This document shows, piece after piece, positions 39,895 through 48,142 of a stretch of 64,000 bases of DNA. The stretch's first letter is position 1. Every line of letters starts with the position of its first letter. The stretch spans positions 1,662,001 to 1,726,000 of the forward strand of contig NZ_BRXR01000001.1 in assembly GCF_026012015.1 (NCBI RefSeq), read 5' to 3'. The stretch comes from Clostridium omnivorum (GTDB taxonomy: Bacteria; Bacillota; Clostridia; Clostridiales; Clostridiaceae). The notes below the pieces were generated by a model. The model searched no databases and was not told the origin of the DNA. It saw only the letters and a program-made list of their open reading frames with translations. The position numbers and the translations under genes are program-made.

Positions 39895-41193
39895 ATGGGT
39901 ATTTTCATATTTTTCGTGCTAGCAGCTATTGAAATTGCTCTAGCAGTATTCAGCATTATTACAAAATCTAAACAGCTTAAAGTGAGGAGCATTGCAAGAA
40001 TATTTGAAGGTGCAGCCCTTCTGCTACTAATCATTCTAGCAATAATTCACTGGGGCCCTAGTTATTACGCTTTAACTGGGTTGATACTTTTACTTGCAGT
40101 AACCGGAGTAATGAATTTAATTCGTAAAAAGGATGAAAAAAAGCCATATACAACAAGACATACTATTTTTAAAACTATAGGAATGGCACTGCTTATCTTC
40201 ATTGCAGCCCTACCAGCCATCTTATTCCCACAGTATGAAGAAATAAAACCAACAGGCAGTTATAAAGTTGGAACCATAACCTATACCTATACTGATACAA
40301 ACCGCATTGAAACTTATACTAGTACAGGTAAAAACAGAAGGTTGAATGTGGAATTTTGGTATCCCAAGGATGCACAGGGCACTTATCCCCTGGTTGTTTT
40401 TTCACATGGCTCCTTTGGCATTAAAGAGAGTAACGAAACACTTTATAATGAGCTTGCAAGCCATGGTTATGTTGTGTGTTCAATAGACCACACTTATCAG
40501 TGCTTTTCCACAACAGATGTAAATGGAAATACCATAAGAATGGATAGTACCTATGCCAAGGAAATCCAAGCTGAAGATGCACATAATAATAAACAGCAAA
40601 GCTATGAGTATTATCAAAAGTGGATGAAAATACGAACTGGTGATATAAATTTTGTAATAGATCATATACTTGGAGAAGCTAATACTCCTAATTCGGATAG
40701 AGTGTACAAGCTTGTGGACTCAACAAAAATAGGCGTTATGGGACACTCTCTAGGTGGTTCCGCAGCACTTGGAATAGGTCGGCAGCGAAAGGACATTAAA
40801 GCAGTTATAAGCCTGGAGGCACCATTTATGTGCGATATTGAGGGCGTTAAGAATAATGAGTTTGTATTTACAAAGGAAAATTACCCAGTGCCGCTTCTTA
40901 ATGTGTATTCAGACTCATCCTGGGGCCATTTAGCAGATTGGCCGCAATATGCGGAAAATTATGCTCTGCTGTCTAATACTAATAAAACAGCATTTAGTGT
41001 ACATATTAGTGGTGTAGGCCATCTTTCACTCACTGACTTATCCCTTACAAGTCCTGTGCTGACTCGCATACTAAATGGACATAAATCAACAAAAGGCGCA
41101 GACTGTTTAAAAATAATTAATAAGCTTTGTCTACAGTTTTTCGATTGCTATTTAAAGGGAGAGGGTCAGTTTAAATCCAGTGGCAACTATTAA
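39895..41193 (+). CDS. alpha/beta hydrolase with N-terminal TM segments (PAF acetylhydrolase/dienelactone hydrolase-like)
   Basis: A 432-residue protein with three or four N-terminal TM helices (to about residue 115) and an extracytoplasmic hydrolase domain. VVFSHGSFGIKES holds the oxyanion region, VMGHSLGGSAALGIG near residue 280 the nucleophile Ser, and a His lies in SGVGHLSLTDL near residue 375. The fold matches platelet-activating factor acetylhydrolase or dienelactone hydrolase relatives, acting as lipase or esterase. AAAGG precedes the start. It follows the HD gene by 84 bp, and a terminator follows it. Confidence 0.85.
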   Translation: MGIFIFFVLAAIEIALAVFSIITKSKQLKVRSIARIFEGAALLLLIILAIIHWGPSYYALTGLILLLAVTGVMNLIRKKDEKKPYTTRHTIFKTIGMALLIFIAALPAILFPQYEEIKPTGSYKVGTITYTYTDTNRIETYTSTGKNRRLNVEFWYPKDAQGTYPLVVFSHGSFGIKESNETLYNELASHGYVVCSIDHTYQCFSTTDVNGNTIRMDSTYAKEIQAEDAHNNKQQSYEYYQKWMKIRTGDINFVIDHILGEANTPNSDRVYKLVDSTKIGVMGHSLGGSAALGIGRQRKDIKAVISLEAPFMCDIEGVKNNEFVFTKENYPVPLLNVYSDSSWGHLADWPQYAENYALLSNTNKTAFSVHISGVGHLSLTDLSLTSPVLTRILNGHKSTKGADCLKIINKLCLQFFDCYLKGEGQFKSSGNY

Positions 41194-41224
41194 TTTATGA
41201 TTTTTTAAACAAGTAGTAAAATAC

Positions 41225-41257
41225 AAAGTGCTAACCCATAAAATTAGCACTTTTTTC
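41225..41257 (+). terminator. terminator after the alpha/beta hydrolase
   Basis: A 10-bp perfect stem AAAGTGCTAA/TTAGCACTTT with a 9-nt loop, followed by T run, between 41225 and 41257. Confidence 0.8.
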
Positions 41258-41264
41258 TTTTATG

Positions 41265-41295
41265 TTGAAAACTTTTTTTAGACTTCAAGGGTATA
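41265..41295 (+). promoter_or_regulatory. ECF-type promoter candidate upstream of sigma factor gene
   Basis: TTGAAAAC (41265-41272) and GGTATA (41290-41295) are about 17 bp apart, resembling the TGAAAC/CGTATA-like elements of ECF sigma promoters. It lies 42 bp upstream of the ECF sigma gene, consistent with autoregulation. Confidence 0.4.
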
Positions 41296-41336
41296 TATTA
41301 GTGAAATGAGAAACTTTGAAGTGAGGAGGTGGGCTT

Positions 41337-41879
41337 TTGGAAAGTCAACTAATAAAAAGAATAAGACAAAAGGATAAGGAAGCTTTTAAAGAGCTTTATA
41401 ATCTCTATGCAACTCAAGCTATTAGAACTGCAATTGCTATTACTAAAAATACTGCAACTGCTTCTGATGTGGTTCAGGAGACCTTCATAAGGGTGTATAA
41501 AAATTTAGATAAGTTTGATAAAAGTAAACCCTTTAAGCCTTGGTTTTATAAAATCCTTATTAATGAATGCAACAGAGTGCTAAAGACCTCATCTAATATT
41601 GTATATCTTGAGGATTCAGACAAGGAAGCTATTACTGGTTCAAGTGCTGATACCTATGAGTTTCAGGAATACGAGGATCTTTATGCTGCCATAAGTGATT
41701 TAGAAGATACAGTTAGGATACCTATAGTTTTAAAATATTTAAAGGGCTTTAAGGAAGAAGAAATTGCTGACATACTTAGTCTCAATATAAACACAGTAAA
41801 ATCCCGTTTATATAAAGGCAGGCAAAAATTAAAGAATGCAATGAACAAATTATCAGAAAGGAGTGAATTAAATGGATGA
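41337..41879 (+). CDS. ECF sigma-70 family RNA polymerase sigma factor
   Basis: A 180-residue sigma factor with region 2 (FKELYNLYATQAIRTAIAITKN...DVVQETFIRVYKNLDKFD, then FKPWFYKILINECNRV) and region 4 (LPIVLKYLKGFKEEEIADILSLNINTVKSRLYKGRQKLK in character). Regions 1 and 3 are missing, as in ECF sigmas. It starts with TTG after a strong GAGGAGGTG site. Its 3' end overlaps the next gene by 8 bp, and that gene encodes the likely anti-sigma, so the pair forms an envelope-stress switch. Confidence 0.92.
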   Translation: MESQLIKRIRQKDKEAFKELYNLYATQAIRTAIAITKNTATASDVVQETFIRVYKNLDKFDKSKPFKPWFYKILINECNRVLKTSSNIVYLEDSDKEAITGSSADTYEFQEYEDLYAAISDLEDTVRIPIVLKYLKGFKEEEIADILSLNINTVKSRLYKGRQKLKNAMNKLSERSELNG

Positions 41880-42597
41880 TAGATTGGATGAAAGAATAAG
41901 TGAAGCACTTCTAAAGGGCACTGAAGAAGCAGATAAGCTAACTGATTCCATATGGGCAAATATAGCGCCGGAAGTGGATTTTATTGAAGATAAAAAAAGC
42001 TTTAAGTCATTTAAAATTGCAGTAAGTGCTGCAGTTATTATGATAATACTAGTACTAACTACCCAGCAGGGCAAGGCTGCTATAGGTAAAATTAAAGAAA
42101 TTTTTGTTCCTAAAAAGGTTGTAGTTCAAGAATTAGAAGGAATAAAGGAACAAAAGCAGGTAGATTTGCAAGAAGGCAGCAAGAACTATATTATATATTT
42201 TGATAAAGAAATGTTTACTATGACTAAGGCAGGCTCTAAAGACAGAATTGAGCCTAAGCAAAAAAATGATAAGCTTCCAGCTATATATATGGAAATTGAA
42301 CAGATTAAGAATAAAAATGTGAAAACAATGGCCACTGAACTTCAAAATGAGCTAAAGTCTAAGTATTCTATTGTAAACACTCCAGAGGAAGTAACTAAGC
42401 CACTAAAGGGCACTGTTTTAATGGCTCAGAGCGGCAATAAGTGGAATGATACGGCTATTAGATATTATTTAGTGGATAACACTAAAGGCGGCGCCTTTGT
42501 AATAAAGCAGCAGTTCTTTGTAGAAGCAACTGAGGGCTATGGTGCAAGATTCGATAATATGCTTAAAGAATTTAAGATTGTAGATGCGGATAAATAA
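41872..42597 (+). CDS. membrane anti-sigma factor (DUF4367-like)
   Basis: A 241-residue protein with an N-terminal cytoplasmic part (residues 1-45, with DSIWANIAPEVDF), one TM helix (about 47-64) and an outer domain (residues 70-240) that resembles DUF4367. The gene overlaps the ECF sigma gene by 8 bp, so the two are co-translated; this is the usual arrangement of an anti-sigma that holds the ECF factor at the membrane. No ZAS-type zinc motif (HxxxCxxC) is seen. The signal it senses is unknown. Confidence 0.82.
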   Translation: MDDRLDERISEALLKGTEEADKLTDSIWANIAPEVDFIEDKKSFKSFKIAVSAAVIMIILVLTTQQGKAAIGKIKEIFVPKKVVVQELEGIKEQKQVDLQEGSKNYIIYFDKEMFTMTKAGSKDRIEPKQKNDKLPAIYMEIEQIKNKNVKTMATELQNELKSKYSIVNTPEEVTKPLKGTVLMAQSGNKWNDTAIRYYLVDNTKGGAFVIKQQFFVEATEGYGARFDNMLKEFKIVDADK

Positions 42598-42624
42598 AAC
42601 AGGGAGTCAAACTCCCTGTTTTAT
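42594..42624. terminator. bidirectional terminator overlapping two stop codons
   Basis: A 14-bp stem ATAAAACAGGGAGT/ACTCCCTGTTTTAT with a 3-nt loop overlaps the anti-sigma stop at 42597 and the DUF2750 gene stop at 42621. Confidence 0.85.
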
Positions 42625-42998
42625 TGTGCCAACTTTTTCTCCAGCTCTTTTTTAAATTCTTCTGAGTCTATTGAAATTCCTCTGCCCTCGGAATCACCAA
42701 ATACAAGCACTCGGCAGCCATCCCTTTTCATTCCCTGAAGCCAATACTCCATGAATTCAAATAAATCTATGCCTTCTGGGTTTGCTTCCTTCCACTGATT
42801 TTCCTTGCAGTACTTTGCAAACTCAAAGCCAGGCCAAATGGGCATTGCTATATTATTATTTTCATCTTTTATAGTTACCCAGCCATTCTTGTTCTTAAGC
42901 CCCCATATCTGCTCTGTTTCAGCAACTCTATCAAAAAAGTACTTGTACTTTCTATCCTTAGTTAAACAAAATATTTCCTCTACCTCACTGTAGTACAT
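42621..42998 (-). CDS. DUF2750 domain-containing protein
   Basis: A 125-residue protein resembling DUF2750: KYFFDRVAETEQIWGLKNKNGWVTIKD near residue 20, MPIWPGFEFAKYCKE near residue 53, and DLFEFMEYWLQGMKRDG near residue 78. The family is of unknown function and usually occurs alone in the genome. The start ATG follows GGGAGAAA. It is 24 bp downstream of the coiled-coil protein gene on the same strand, so the two may form one operon. Confidence 0.75.
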   Translation of the reverse strand: MYYSEVEEIFCLTKDRKYKYFFDRVAETEQIWGLKNKNGWVTIKDENNNIAMPIWPGFEFAKYCKENQWKEANPEGIDLFEFMEYWLQGMKRDGCRVLVFGDSEGRGISIDSEEFKKELEKKLAQ

Positions 42999-43022
42999 AT
43001 AAATTTCTCCCTATATTTTCAG

Positions 43023-43967
43023 TTAATCTCTAGCCTGTTCAATTATATCCTTTATCTTATGTTTCAAATTCTTTAGCTGAATCTCCTTAGCATCGCAATC
43101 CCCTCTTAGCTTTTCCATAACTTCTTTGACTCTATCAATTGAAGAAGCTACATTTTCTAAAGAGCTTTCAATTTTATCTTGAACACTCATGTCAGTAAAA
43201 ATGTTATCAAAAAATAAATCAGCAAATCTATCAAAGGAATCAATGTCTATGGTTATATTTATATCCAGATTTACATCTTTTAGCTCTCTTTTAAATCTGT
43301 TCAGATTGCTCATTGCGGCATTAATATATTCTACTGCCTCATCAATATTGGAATGTTTTGCAGAGGAGCTTATAAAGCCACCTCCAAAAATGTCTAAAGT
43401 TCCCCAGCCCTCAGCTTCACTTAAGGAATCTTTGGCACTCTCAAGTGAACCAAGTACTGTACTTCCTGCGTTAATTGCTTCTATAATCTCAGTTATATCT
43501 GAATTTAAATCCGCGGCTTCTTCCATTAAGGACAATATTTCATTTGAATACTTATCTTTTGACTCCAGTATAAGCTTTTGCTTTTTCTCTATCAAAGCTT
43601 CGTAATCAATTTCTGCATTAGAAACTTCCCTTAACTGAGCTTTATAGTCTTTCATCTCCGCTTCCATAAGCTTAATTGAATTACAGCATTCATCATATTT
43701 TAGCTTGGCAGCCATAAATTCTCTCTTTTCCTTATCTAGCCTTTCTTCTTTGCTGCCAAGTACTTCTAATATCAAGCCTTTAACACTTAAATGTTCCAGC
43801 TTTTTAACATCCATTTCTTCTTTATCAAGAATTTCTTTTAGCTCAGCTTCTCTATGCTTTTCACTGTCTAACTGCTCTATAGCATGCTGCAGCAGGCCAT
43901 CTATTCTCTCTTTTTTTCTAAGCTGCTCTTTAGCTTCTAAAATTTCAGAATTTATTTTCTCATACAT
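43023..43967 (-). CDS. coiled-coil protein of unknown function
   Basis: A 314-residue soluble, Glu/Lys-rich protein with long predicted coiled coils (about residues 5-60, 75-130 and 265-310). A central Gly-rich segment WGTLDIFGGGFISSSAKHSNIDEAV sits near residue 190. I have seen this pattern in uncharacterised Firmicute proteins but cannot name the family. An acidic C-terminal third contains INITIDIDSFDRFADLFFDNIFTDM. No signal peptide or TM helix. AAGGGGG precedes the start. Confidence 0.65.
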   Translation of the reverse strand: MYEKINSEILEAKEQLRKKERIDGLLQHAIEQLDSEKHREAELKEILDKEEMDVKKLEHLSVKGLILEVLGSKEERLDKEKREFMAAKLKYDECCNSIKLMEAEMKDYKAQLREVSNAEIDYEALIEKKQKLILESKDKYSNEILSLMEEAADLNSDITEIIEAINAGSTVLGSLESAKDSLSEAEGWGTLDIFGGGFISSSAKHSNIDEAVEYINAAMSNLNRFKRELKDVNLDINITIDIDSFDRFADLFFDNIFTDMSVQDKIESSLENVASSIDRVKEVMEKLRGDCDAKEIQLKNLKHKIKDIIEQARD

Positions 43968-44277
43968 ATAAATACCCCCTTGTTAGATTATATTATACTA
44001 TGTTTTTCGCTACTACGAAATATAGCAGCAGAAGGAAGGAGTTCCCCCTTTAGCCTAAATACAGCTATATTACTAACCTTTAGCCCCTATGATACTATTA
44101 AAAACTTTACCAGTACCTATCAAAAATCTATTTTATACTCGTATATTATAAAATGTACTTTCATTTTGAAAACAGTATATGGTATAATATGGTAAAACAA
44201 TTTATTTTCTATTAATTCCTTTATGGTATAATATATTTGTATTTCTGTTTAGGTAATTAGACAGAGGAGGTATAAAA
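43968..44277 (+). other. 310-bp promoter region without a gene
   Basis: The short open frame seen here has no ribosome site and composition unlike coding DNA. Two near-identical ATGGTATAATAT segments (around 44185 and 44224) provide tandem -10 elements ahead of the TTG start at 44278, suggesting two promoters for the cell-wall gene. Confidence 0.45.
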
Positions 44278-45438
44278 TTGGTTAAAAAGTCTTTACCTTT
44301 ATCAATATTGCTCGCTCTTTTGATTTGTACAAGCAGTGTGACTTTTGCTGCAGTGGACCCTCAGAGCACTATTGCAGATAATAAAGTTAAATTTCAGCAG
44401 ATGAGCGACAATTTAATTGAAACAAACAAAAAAATCTCTACTTTGAATACTCAAATTGAAAAGTTGAAAAATGACATTAGCAAAAATAATGCAGACATTG
44501 ATAAAAACAATAAACAAATAGACGTGGAAAAAGCACATATGGAACAGCTAATGAAGGAAGTAGATAGTAGCCAAGCTGTTGCAAATAGGCGAATTAGGGC
44601 AATGTACATAAATGGATACAATGAAAATATAGTTGGTTCACTGCTTTCATCTAAGAGCTTCTCTGATGCTGTTTGTAAATTTGAAGCAGTAAAAGAAGTG
44701 ATTTCTTATGACAAAAAAATCTTTAATGGTTTAGCAGAAAAAAAGAAGGAATTGGACAAAAGTATTAGCTCTCTAGATGCTAAGAAGGAGCAGCTGCAAA
44801 AGTTAAAGGATAATAACGATACAAACCTTAAGCAATTAGATGATGATAAGGCTAAACTCCAAGATTTAGCTAAACAATTTGAGCAGCAAAGGAATAACGC
44901 AGCTCAGATTATAAAAGAAAATGAAGAAAAGCTTATTGCCCATGCTGTTTCTGTAATAGATTCTAGTACAAGCTCTATAAGTGATATGAAGAATGCTCTT
45001 ATGACTTTAAACAGCTTGCTGCCACAGATAAGTACTGATTCTGTTAAACAGAAGGCAAAGAGCTATATAAGCTCTGGAAATGCAAAGCTTGCTGACATGA
45101 TTGCAAGGAGTTCAGCTCCTGCCGGAACTGACAATGTTACTTTTAAAGCTACTTATACTATGGAAGCTACGGCCTATTCTGGTGGAACAGTTACTGCCTT
45201 AGGATTAAAGCCTGTAAGAGATCCTTCAGGCCTAAGCACTGTAGCTGTGGACCCATCTGTAATACCTCTAGGCACTAAGGTTTATATATCTGGCTATGGC
45301 TATGCTATTTGCTCAGATACAGGTGGAGCAATAAAAGGAAACATTGTAGACTTGTATATGAATAGTGAGAGTGAATGTCTTTCCTTTGGTAGAAGAACAG
45401 TAGTTGTGAACATAGTAGCTTATCCAGGCGAGTGGTAA
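44278..45438 (+). CDS. secreted coiled-coil protein with C-terminal 3D (cell-wall hydrolase) domain
   Basis: A 386-residue exported protein: signal peptide (about residues 1-24), a long coiled-coil region (about 30-225) similar to the CwlO/PcsB N-terminus, and a C-terminal 3D domain (about 290-386) with MEATAYSGG near residue 296, VDPSVIPLGTKVYISGYG, SDTGGAIKGNIVDLYMNSES with the three conserved Asp. The 3D fold is a double-psi barrel related to MltA, so it is probably a lytic transglycosylase acting on peptidoglycan. It starts with TTG after GAGGAGG. A 44-residue membrane peptide gene follows. Confidence 0.88.
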   Translation: MVKKSLPLSILLALLICTSSVTFAAVDPQSTIADNKVKFQQMSDNLIETNKKISTLNTQIEKLKNDISKNNADIDKNNKQIDVEKAHMEQLMKEVDSSQAVANRRIRAMYINGYNENIVGSLLSSKSFSDAVCKFEAVKEVISYDKKIFNGLAEKKKELDKSISSLDAKKEQLQKLKDNNDTNLKQLDDDKAKLQDLAKQFEQQRNNAAQIIKENEEKLIAHAVSVIDSSTSSISDMKNALMTLNSLLPQISTDSVKQKAKSYISSGNAKLADMIARSSAPAGTDNVTFKATYTMEATAYSGGTVTALGLKPVRDPSGLSTVAVDPSVIPLGTKVYISGYGYAICSDTGGAIKGNIVDLYMNSESECLSFGRRTVVVNIVAYPGEW

Positions 45439-45474
45439 TTTTTAAGATGTTATTTAATAGGGAGATAATTAGTT

Positions 45475-45609
45475 ATGAGAAAGTTAATAAATTTAATTCT
45501 AGGCATTGTTCTCTTGATATTAGTTTTTAGAATAGCCAAAGTAGTACTAAAGCTTCTATTTTTAGCTATTATAGTATTTCTCATTTATGATGCTGTTAAA
45601 AAGAGCTAG
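45475..45609 (+). CDS. 44-residue membrane peptide
   Basis: A 44-residue ORF with GGGAGA before ATG at 45475. It begins MRKLINLILG, has two hydrophobic stretches (about residues 6-18 and 24-38) with basic ends, and closes with AVKKS. It is 36 bp downstream of the 3D-domain gene and probably co-transcribed. No family is recognised. Confidence 0.55.
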   Translation: MRKLINLILGIVLLILVFRIAKVVLKLLFLAIIVFLIYDAVKKS

Positions 45610-45643
45610 ATGCTAACAAATACATTTTGCTAATAACAATTTT

Positions 45644-45736
45644 GAGGTAAGAACTAAGAAGTAAAAAGTAATAGTTGTAGTTAAAATTCAGCAAAGCTGA
45701 ATTTTACCACAATTATTATCTCTTAGTTCTTACCTC
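45644..45736. repeat. 93-bp palindromic MITE-like element / bidirectional terminator
   Basis: The ends GAGGTAAGAACTA (45644-45656) and TAGTTCTTACCTC (45724-45736) are perfect inverted repeats, and the centre TAAAATTCAGC/GCTGAATTTTA around AAA is perfect too. The left arm between them has drifted from the right. This long hairpin sits between convergent genes and probably ends both transcripts. The structure resembles small mobile or REP-like elements; I saw no second copy in the window. Confidence 0.6.
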
Positions 45737-45758
45737 TTACTTATTTACAAGTTACATT

Positions 45759-46319
45759 TCATATTTCCATAGTTTTTGCTAATGCATGAAGCTTGCTTAG
45801 TGTTTTCCAATTACGCACAGTTGTTGGTACATCCAATTTATAAAGATTATTAGCAAGTTTTGAATTTCTAATACTATTATTGAATAAAAGATATACATCT
45901 CTTCCTACAATATTGTATTTATCACTTTCACTTCTATAAACATCTATGCACTGAAGCTTTTCCTTTAATGGACTATGTGCAAGTAACGCAACATATAGAC
46001 TCTCCGCATCGGATACTGCCTCTGCTTCTATTACTTCATCCTTGGAGAATGGGCAGTTCAATATAATCTGTTCTAACTCCGCAGCTGTTCTCAAAATAAC
46101 TTTTACTGAAGTTCCAAAAACCGCCTCAATCTCATGTTCAATTTTATTACACAATACTTCCTCTGCTTCATTTGATTTAAATAAAACATTTCCACTTTGA
46201 ATATAGGTTTTTACTTCACAAAGTCCAATTGATTCAAATACTTGTCTTAAATCCGCCATCTTAATTATGTTTTTTCCACCCACATTAATACCTCTTAACA
46301 ATGCTATATAAACAGTCAT
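45759..46319 (-). CDS. DUF1697 domain-containing protein
   Basis: A 186-residue protein with the DUF1697 hallmark start: MTVYIALLRGINVGGKN, KMADLRQVFESIGLCEVKTYIQSGNVLFKS, continuing with ILRTAAELEQIILNCPF and, near the end, TTVRNWKTLSKLHALA. The family is widespread and uncharacterised, with a predicted ferredoxin-like repeat fold. The start ATG follows AAGGAGAG. It appears monocistronic and convergent with the 3D-domain unit. Confidence 0.92.
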   Translation of the reverse strand: MTVYIALLRGINVGGKNIIKMADLRQVFESIGLCEVKTYIQSGNVLFKSNEAEEVLCNKIEHEIEAVFGTSVKVILRTAAELEQIILNCPFSKDEVIEAEAVSDAESLYVALLAHSPLKEKLQCIDVYRSESDKYNIVGRDVYLLFNNSIRNSKLANNLYKLDVPTTVRNWKTLSKLHALAKTMEI

Positions 46320-46548
46320 ATTCTAAACTCTCCTTAATTGAAAATAAATTTAAATTTTGAAGCAATTTTACTATATTTATGCAAACCTTTTCTTTTATTG
46401 TAATTTTACAGCATACTTTTAATTTTATCAAACAATTCTTTGCTGTATCATCCTAAATTATTTCATTAAGTACATATTTGTATAATTTATTTTTTAAGTT
46501 AAATAATATTACTATAAATTCAAGTTAATTGTGAGAGGAGCTACCATT
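46320..46548 (+). other. gene-free stretch before the cupin gene
   Basis: AT-rich DNA with no supported gene. It holds promoters for the two divergent genes; I see no clear palindrome or RNA element. Confidence 0.4.
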
Positions 46549-46860
46549 ATGCAGTTAGTTAAAATATCAGATCACCAAATATACTCTGATGACAGATTTG
46601 TAAAAAAGGATATGATAAATGAAGAAAAGGCTCTTTTGTTTACATTAAATCTTAAACCTGGGCAAGAAGTTCCTCCTCATACTCATGGAGAGAGCGGACT
46701 TATAATTTATGTAATTTCTGGAAATGGGCTTCTAAATGTAAACAATAAAACAGAAAAGATAGCTGCTGGAGATGCAATTTATTGTTCTGGAAATGAACTT
46801 TTCAGCATGAAAAATACATCAGATGAAAACCTTTCTTGCTTTGCATCTTTAACTAAATAA
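46549..46860 (+). CDS. small cupin-domain protein
   Basis: A 103-residue single cupin. Motif 1 is PGQEVPPHTHGESGLIIYVISGNG near residue 34 (two His and a Glu in the metal-binding pattern), and the second motif is reduced: IAAGDAIYCSGNELFSMKN. It could bind a metal and a small ligand; no specific role is known. The frame opens with GTG at 46531, but AGAGGAG precedes the ATG at 46549. Confidence 0.85.
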   Translation: MQLVKISDHQIYSDDRFVKKDMINEEKALLFTLNLKPGQEVPPHTHGESGLIIYVISGNGLLNVNNKTEKIAAGDAIYCSGNELFSMKNTSDENLSCFASLTK

Positions 46861-46919
46861 AATCAGCCAGCCCCGTGACTTTCACCTGTTAGCCTGCGTC
46901 CATACTGAACGCACCAAAA

Positions 46920-46952
46920 AACCCCTCAAATAGAATATCTATTTGAGGGGTT
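46920..46952. terminator. bidirectional terminator between cupin and cold-shock genes
   Basis: A 15-bp perfect stem AACCCCTCAAATAGA/TCTATTTGAGGGGTT with a 3-nt loop lies between the convergent genes. Confidence 0.85.
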
Positions 46953-46981
46953 AAAATATATACTAATTAAATTGCTATAAT

Positions 46982-47179
46982 TTAGATAGCCATTATATTT
47001 TCAGCTTGAGGTCCTTTTTGTCCTTGAGCAACATCAAAAGAAACCTTTTGACCTTCTTCAAGTGACTTATAACCTTCTGATTTTATTTGAGAAAAATGTG
47101 CAAAAACATCTTTTCCATCTTCTCCTGTAATAAATCCAAAGCCTTTTTCTGAATTAAACCATTTTACTGTACCAGTCAT
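46982..47179 (-). CDS. cold-shock protein (CspA family)
   Basis: A 65-residue single cold-shock domain: [16 protein letters not shown] (RNP1, KGFGFIT) and DVFAHFSQI (RNP2), followed by [21 protein letters not shown]. It binds single-stranded RNA/DNA and acts as an RNA chaperone. AAGGAGGTACAG-type site (GGAGG) precedes the start with 9-nt spacing. Directly upstream of this site is a 13-bp perfect stem-loop in the leader (47193-47244), which may control translation. Confidence 0.96.
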   Translation of the reverse strand: MTGTVKWFNSEKGFGFITGEDGKDVFAHFSQIKSEGYKSLEEGQKVSFDVAQGQKGPQAENIMAI

Positions 47180-47192
47180 CTAACTGTACCTC

Positions 47193-47244
47193 CGAAATTT
47201 TATTATTCTTAAACTCATTGCACTAATTCACTAATAAAATTTCG
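47193..47244 (-). promoter_or_regulatory. leader hairpin of the cold-shock gene
   Basis: CGAAATTTTATTA (47193-47205) and TAATAAAATTTCG (47232-47244) form a perfect 13-bp stem with a 26-nt loop. In the mRNA the 3' arm ends one base into the GGAGG ribosome site. An AT-rich stem touching the ribosome site would melt or refold with temperature, a plausible thermosensor or stability element. Confidence 0.5.
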
Positions 47245-47476
47245 ATATCATCATACTATACGTAGAAAGTACTAATTGAAATATATTTTGTTGAATCGTT
47301 AACCATCAATTTAAGTTCTTATTAAGAATAACATAGTTTATTAAATAAAACAAGTTATCTTTTATAAATAACTCATTTATATAAATTATTTGTATAATCA
47401 CTATTAATGGTATATGATTAAAGGATATGGCAGCTAGAAGGTTCTAATTGAGCTTCCATTGTGAAGGAGAAACAAT

Positions 47477-48019
47477 ATGGAACTAATTCAGCCAATAAAA
47501 GACACTGACTTAATTAATACGCTAGAATCGGAATTGCTTAAGGTGGGATATAAAAATTATTTACTATTTGATATAGCAATAAATACGGGTTTAAAGATTA
47601 TAGATATAATAAATCTTACCGTTTGGGATGTGAAAAACAAGTCTCAAATTGAAGTAAAGGATGGTAGGACCGGCAGGATACTAAAATATGCCGTGCCTCC
47701 TGAAGTTCACGAAGAGATTGAGAAGTTTATACTTGGAATGTCTGCAGGAGATCTGCTTTTTCCAAGTAAAAATGGCGGAAAAAGGCCTATAACAAATAAG
47801 CAAGCCTTTAAGTGCCTGAATGAAGCAAGCGGAAAACTTGGTCTAGCTGATATCGGCACACACACACTCAGAAAAACCTTTGGGTATCACCATTATAAAA
47901 AGTATAATGATATTGCCTTACTGCAGAGCTTATTTGGTCACTCTTCCCCTGACATGACTCTTAGATATATAGGTGTTGCTGATATTGAAGACATCAGCAT
48001 TGAGGATTTCTTTCAATAA
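47477..48019 (+). CDS. small tyrosine recombinase/integrase (catalytic domain only)
   Basis: A 180-residue protein consisting of the tyrosine recombinase catalytic domain. It has HTLRKTFGYHHYKK near residue 128 (the HxxR motif), LFGHSSPDMTLRYIG near residue 154 (the His and the Tyr nucleophile), but the first catalytic Arg, usually in TGLRxxE, is replaced by Lys in NTGLKIIDI near residue 36. There is no N-terminal SAM-like DNA-binding domain. No att site, prophage or transposon genes flank it, so it may be a domesticated or regulatory recombinase. AAGGAGA precedes the start. Confidence 0.85.
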   Translation: MELIQPIKDTDLINTLESELLKVGYKNYLLFDIAINTGLKIIDIINLTVWDVKNKSQIEVKDGRTGRILKYAVPPEVHEEIEKFILGMSAGDLLFPSKNGGKRPITNKQAFKCLNEASGKLGLADIGTHTLRKTFGYHHYKKYNDIALLQSLFGHSSPDMTLRYIGVADIEDISIEDFFQ

Positions 48020-48142
48020 TAAATAAAAGTGAGAACATATACAGACAAGGCTACAACTTCCTATTTATTGAACCAAAACACAGCTGTAGGCTTTAAGCAA
48101 TAGAAAATAAAATACCACGAAGGGACTTAGGTGAAGATAAGC

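Noticed and set aside
43189-43605. 138-codon open frame antisense to the coiled-coil protein
   Set aside because: A Ser/Ile-rich shadow of a Glu/Lys-rich coiled coil; no ribosome site or family match.
43980-44195. 71-codon frame in the promoter region of the 3D-domain gene
   Set aside because: No ribosome site and non-coding composition; the region carries promoters.
47477-48019. Prophage or integrative element marked by the tyrosine recombinase
   Set aside because: No phage structural, replication or conjugation genes, no direct-repeat att sites and no adjacent tRNA were found.
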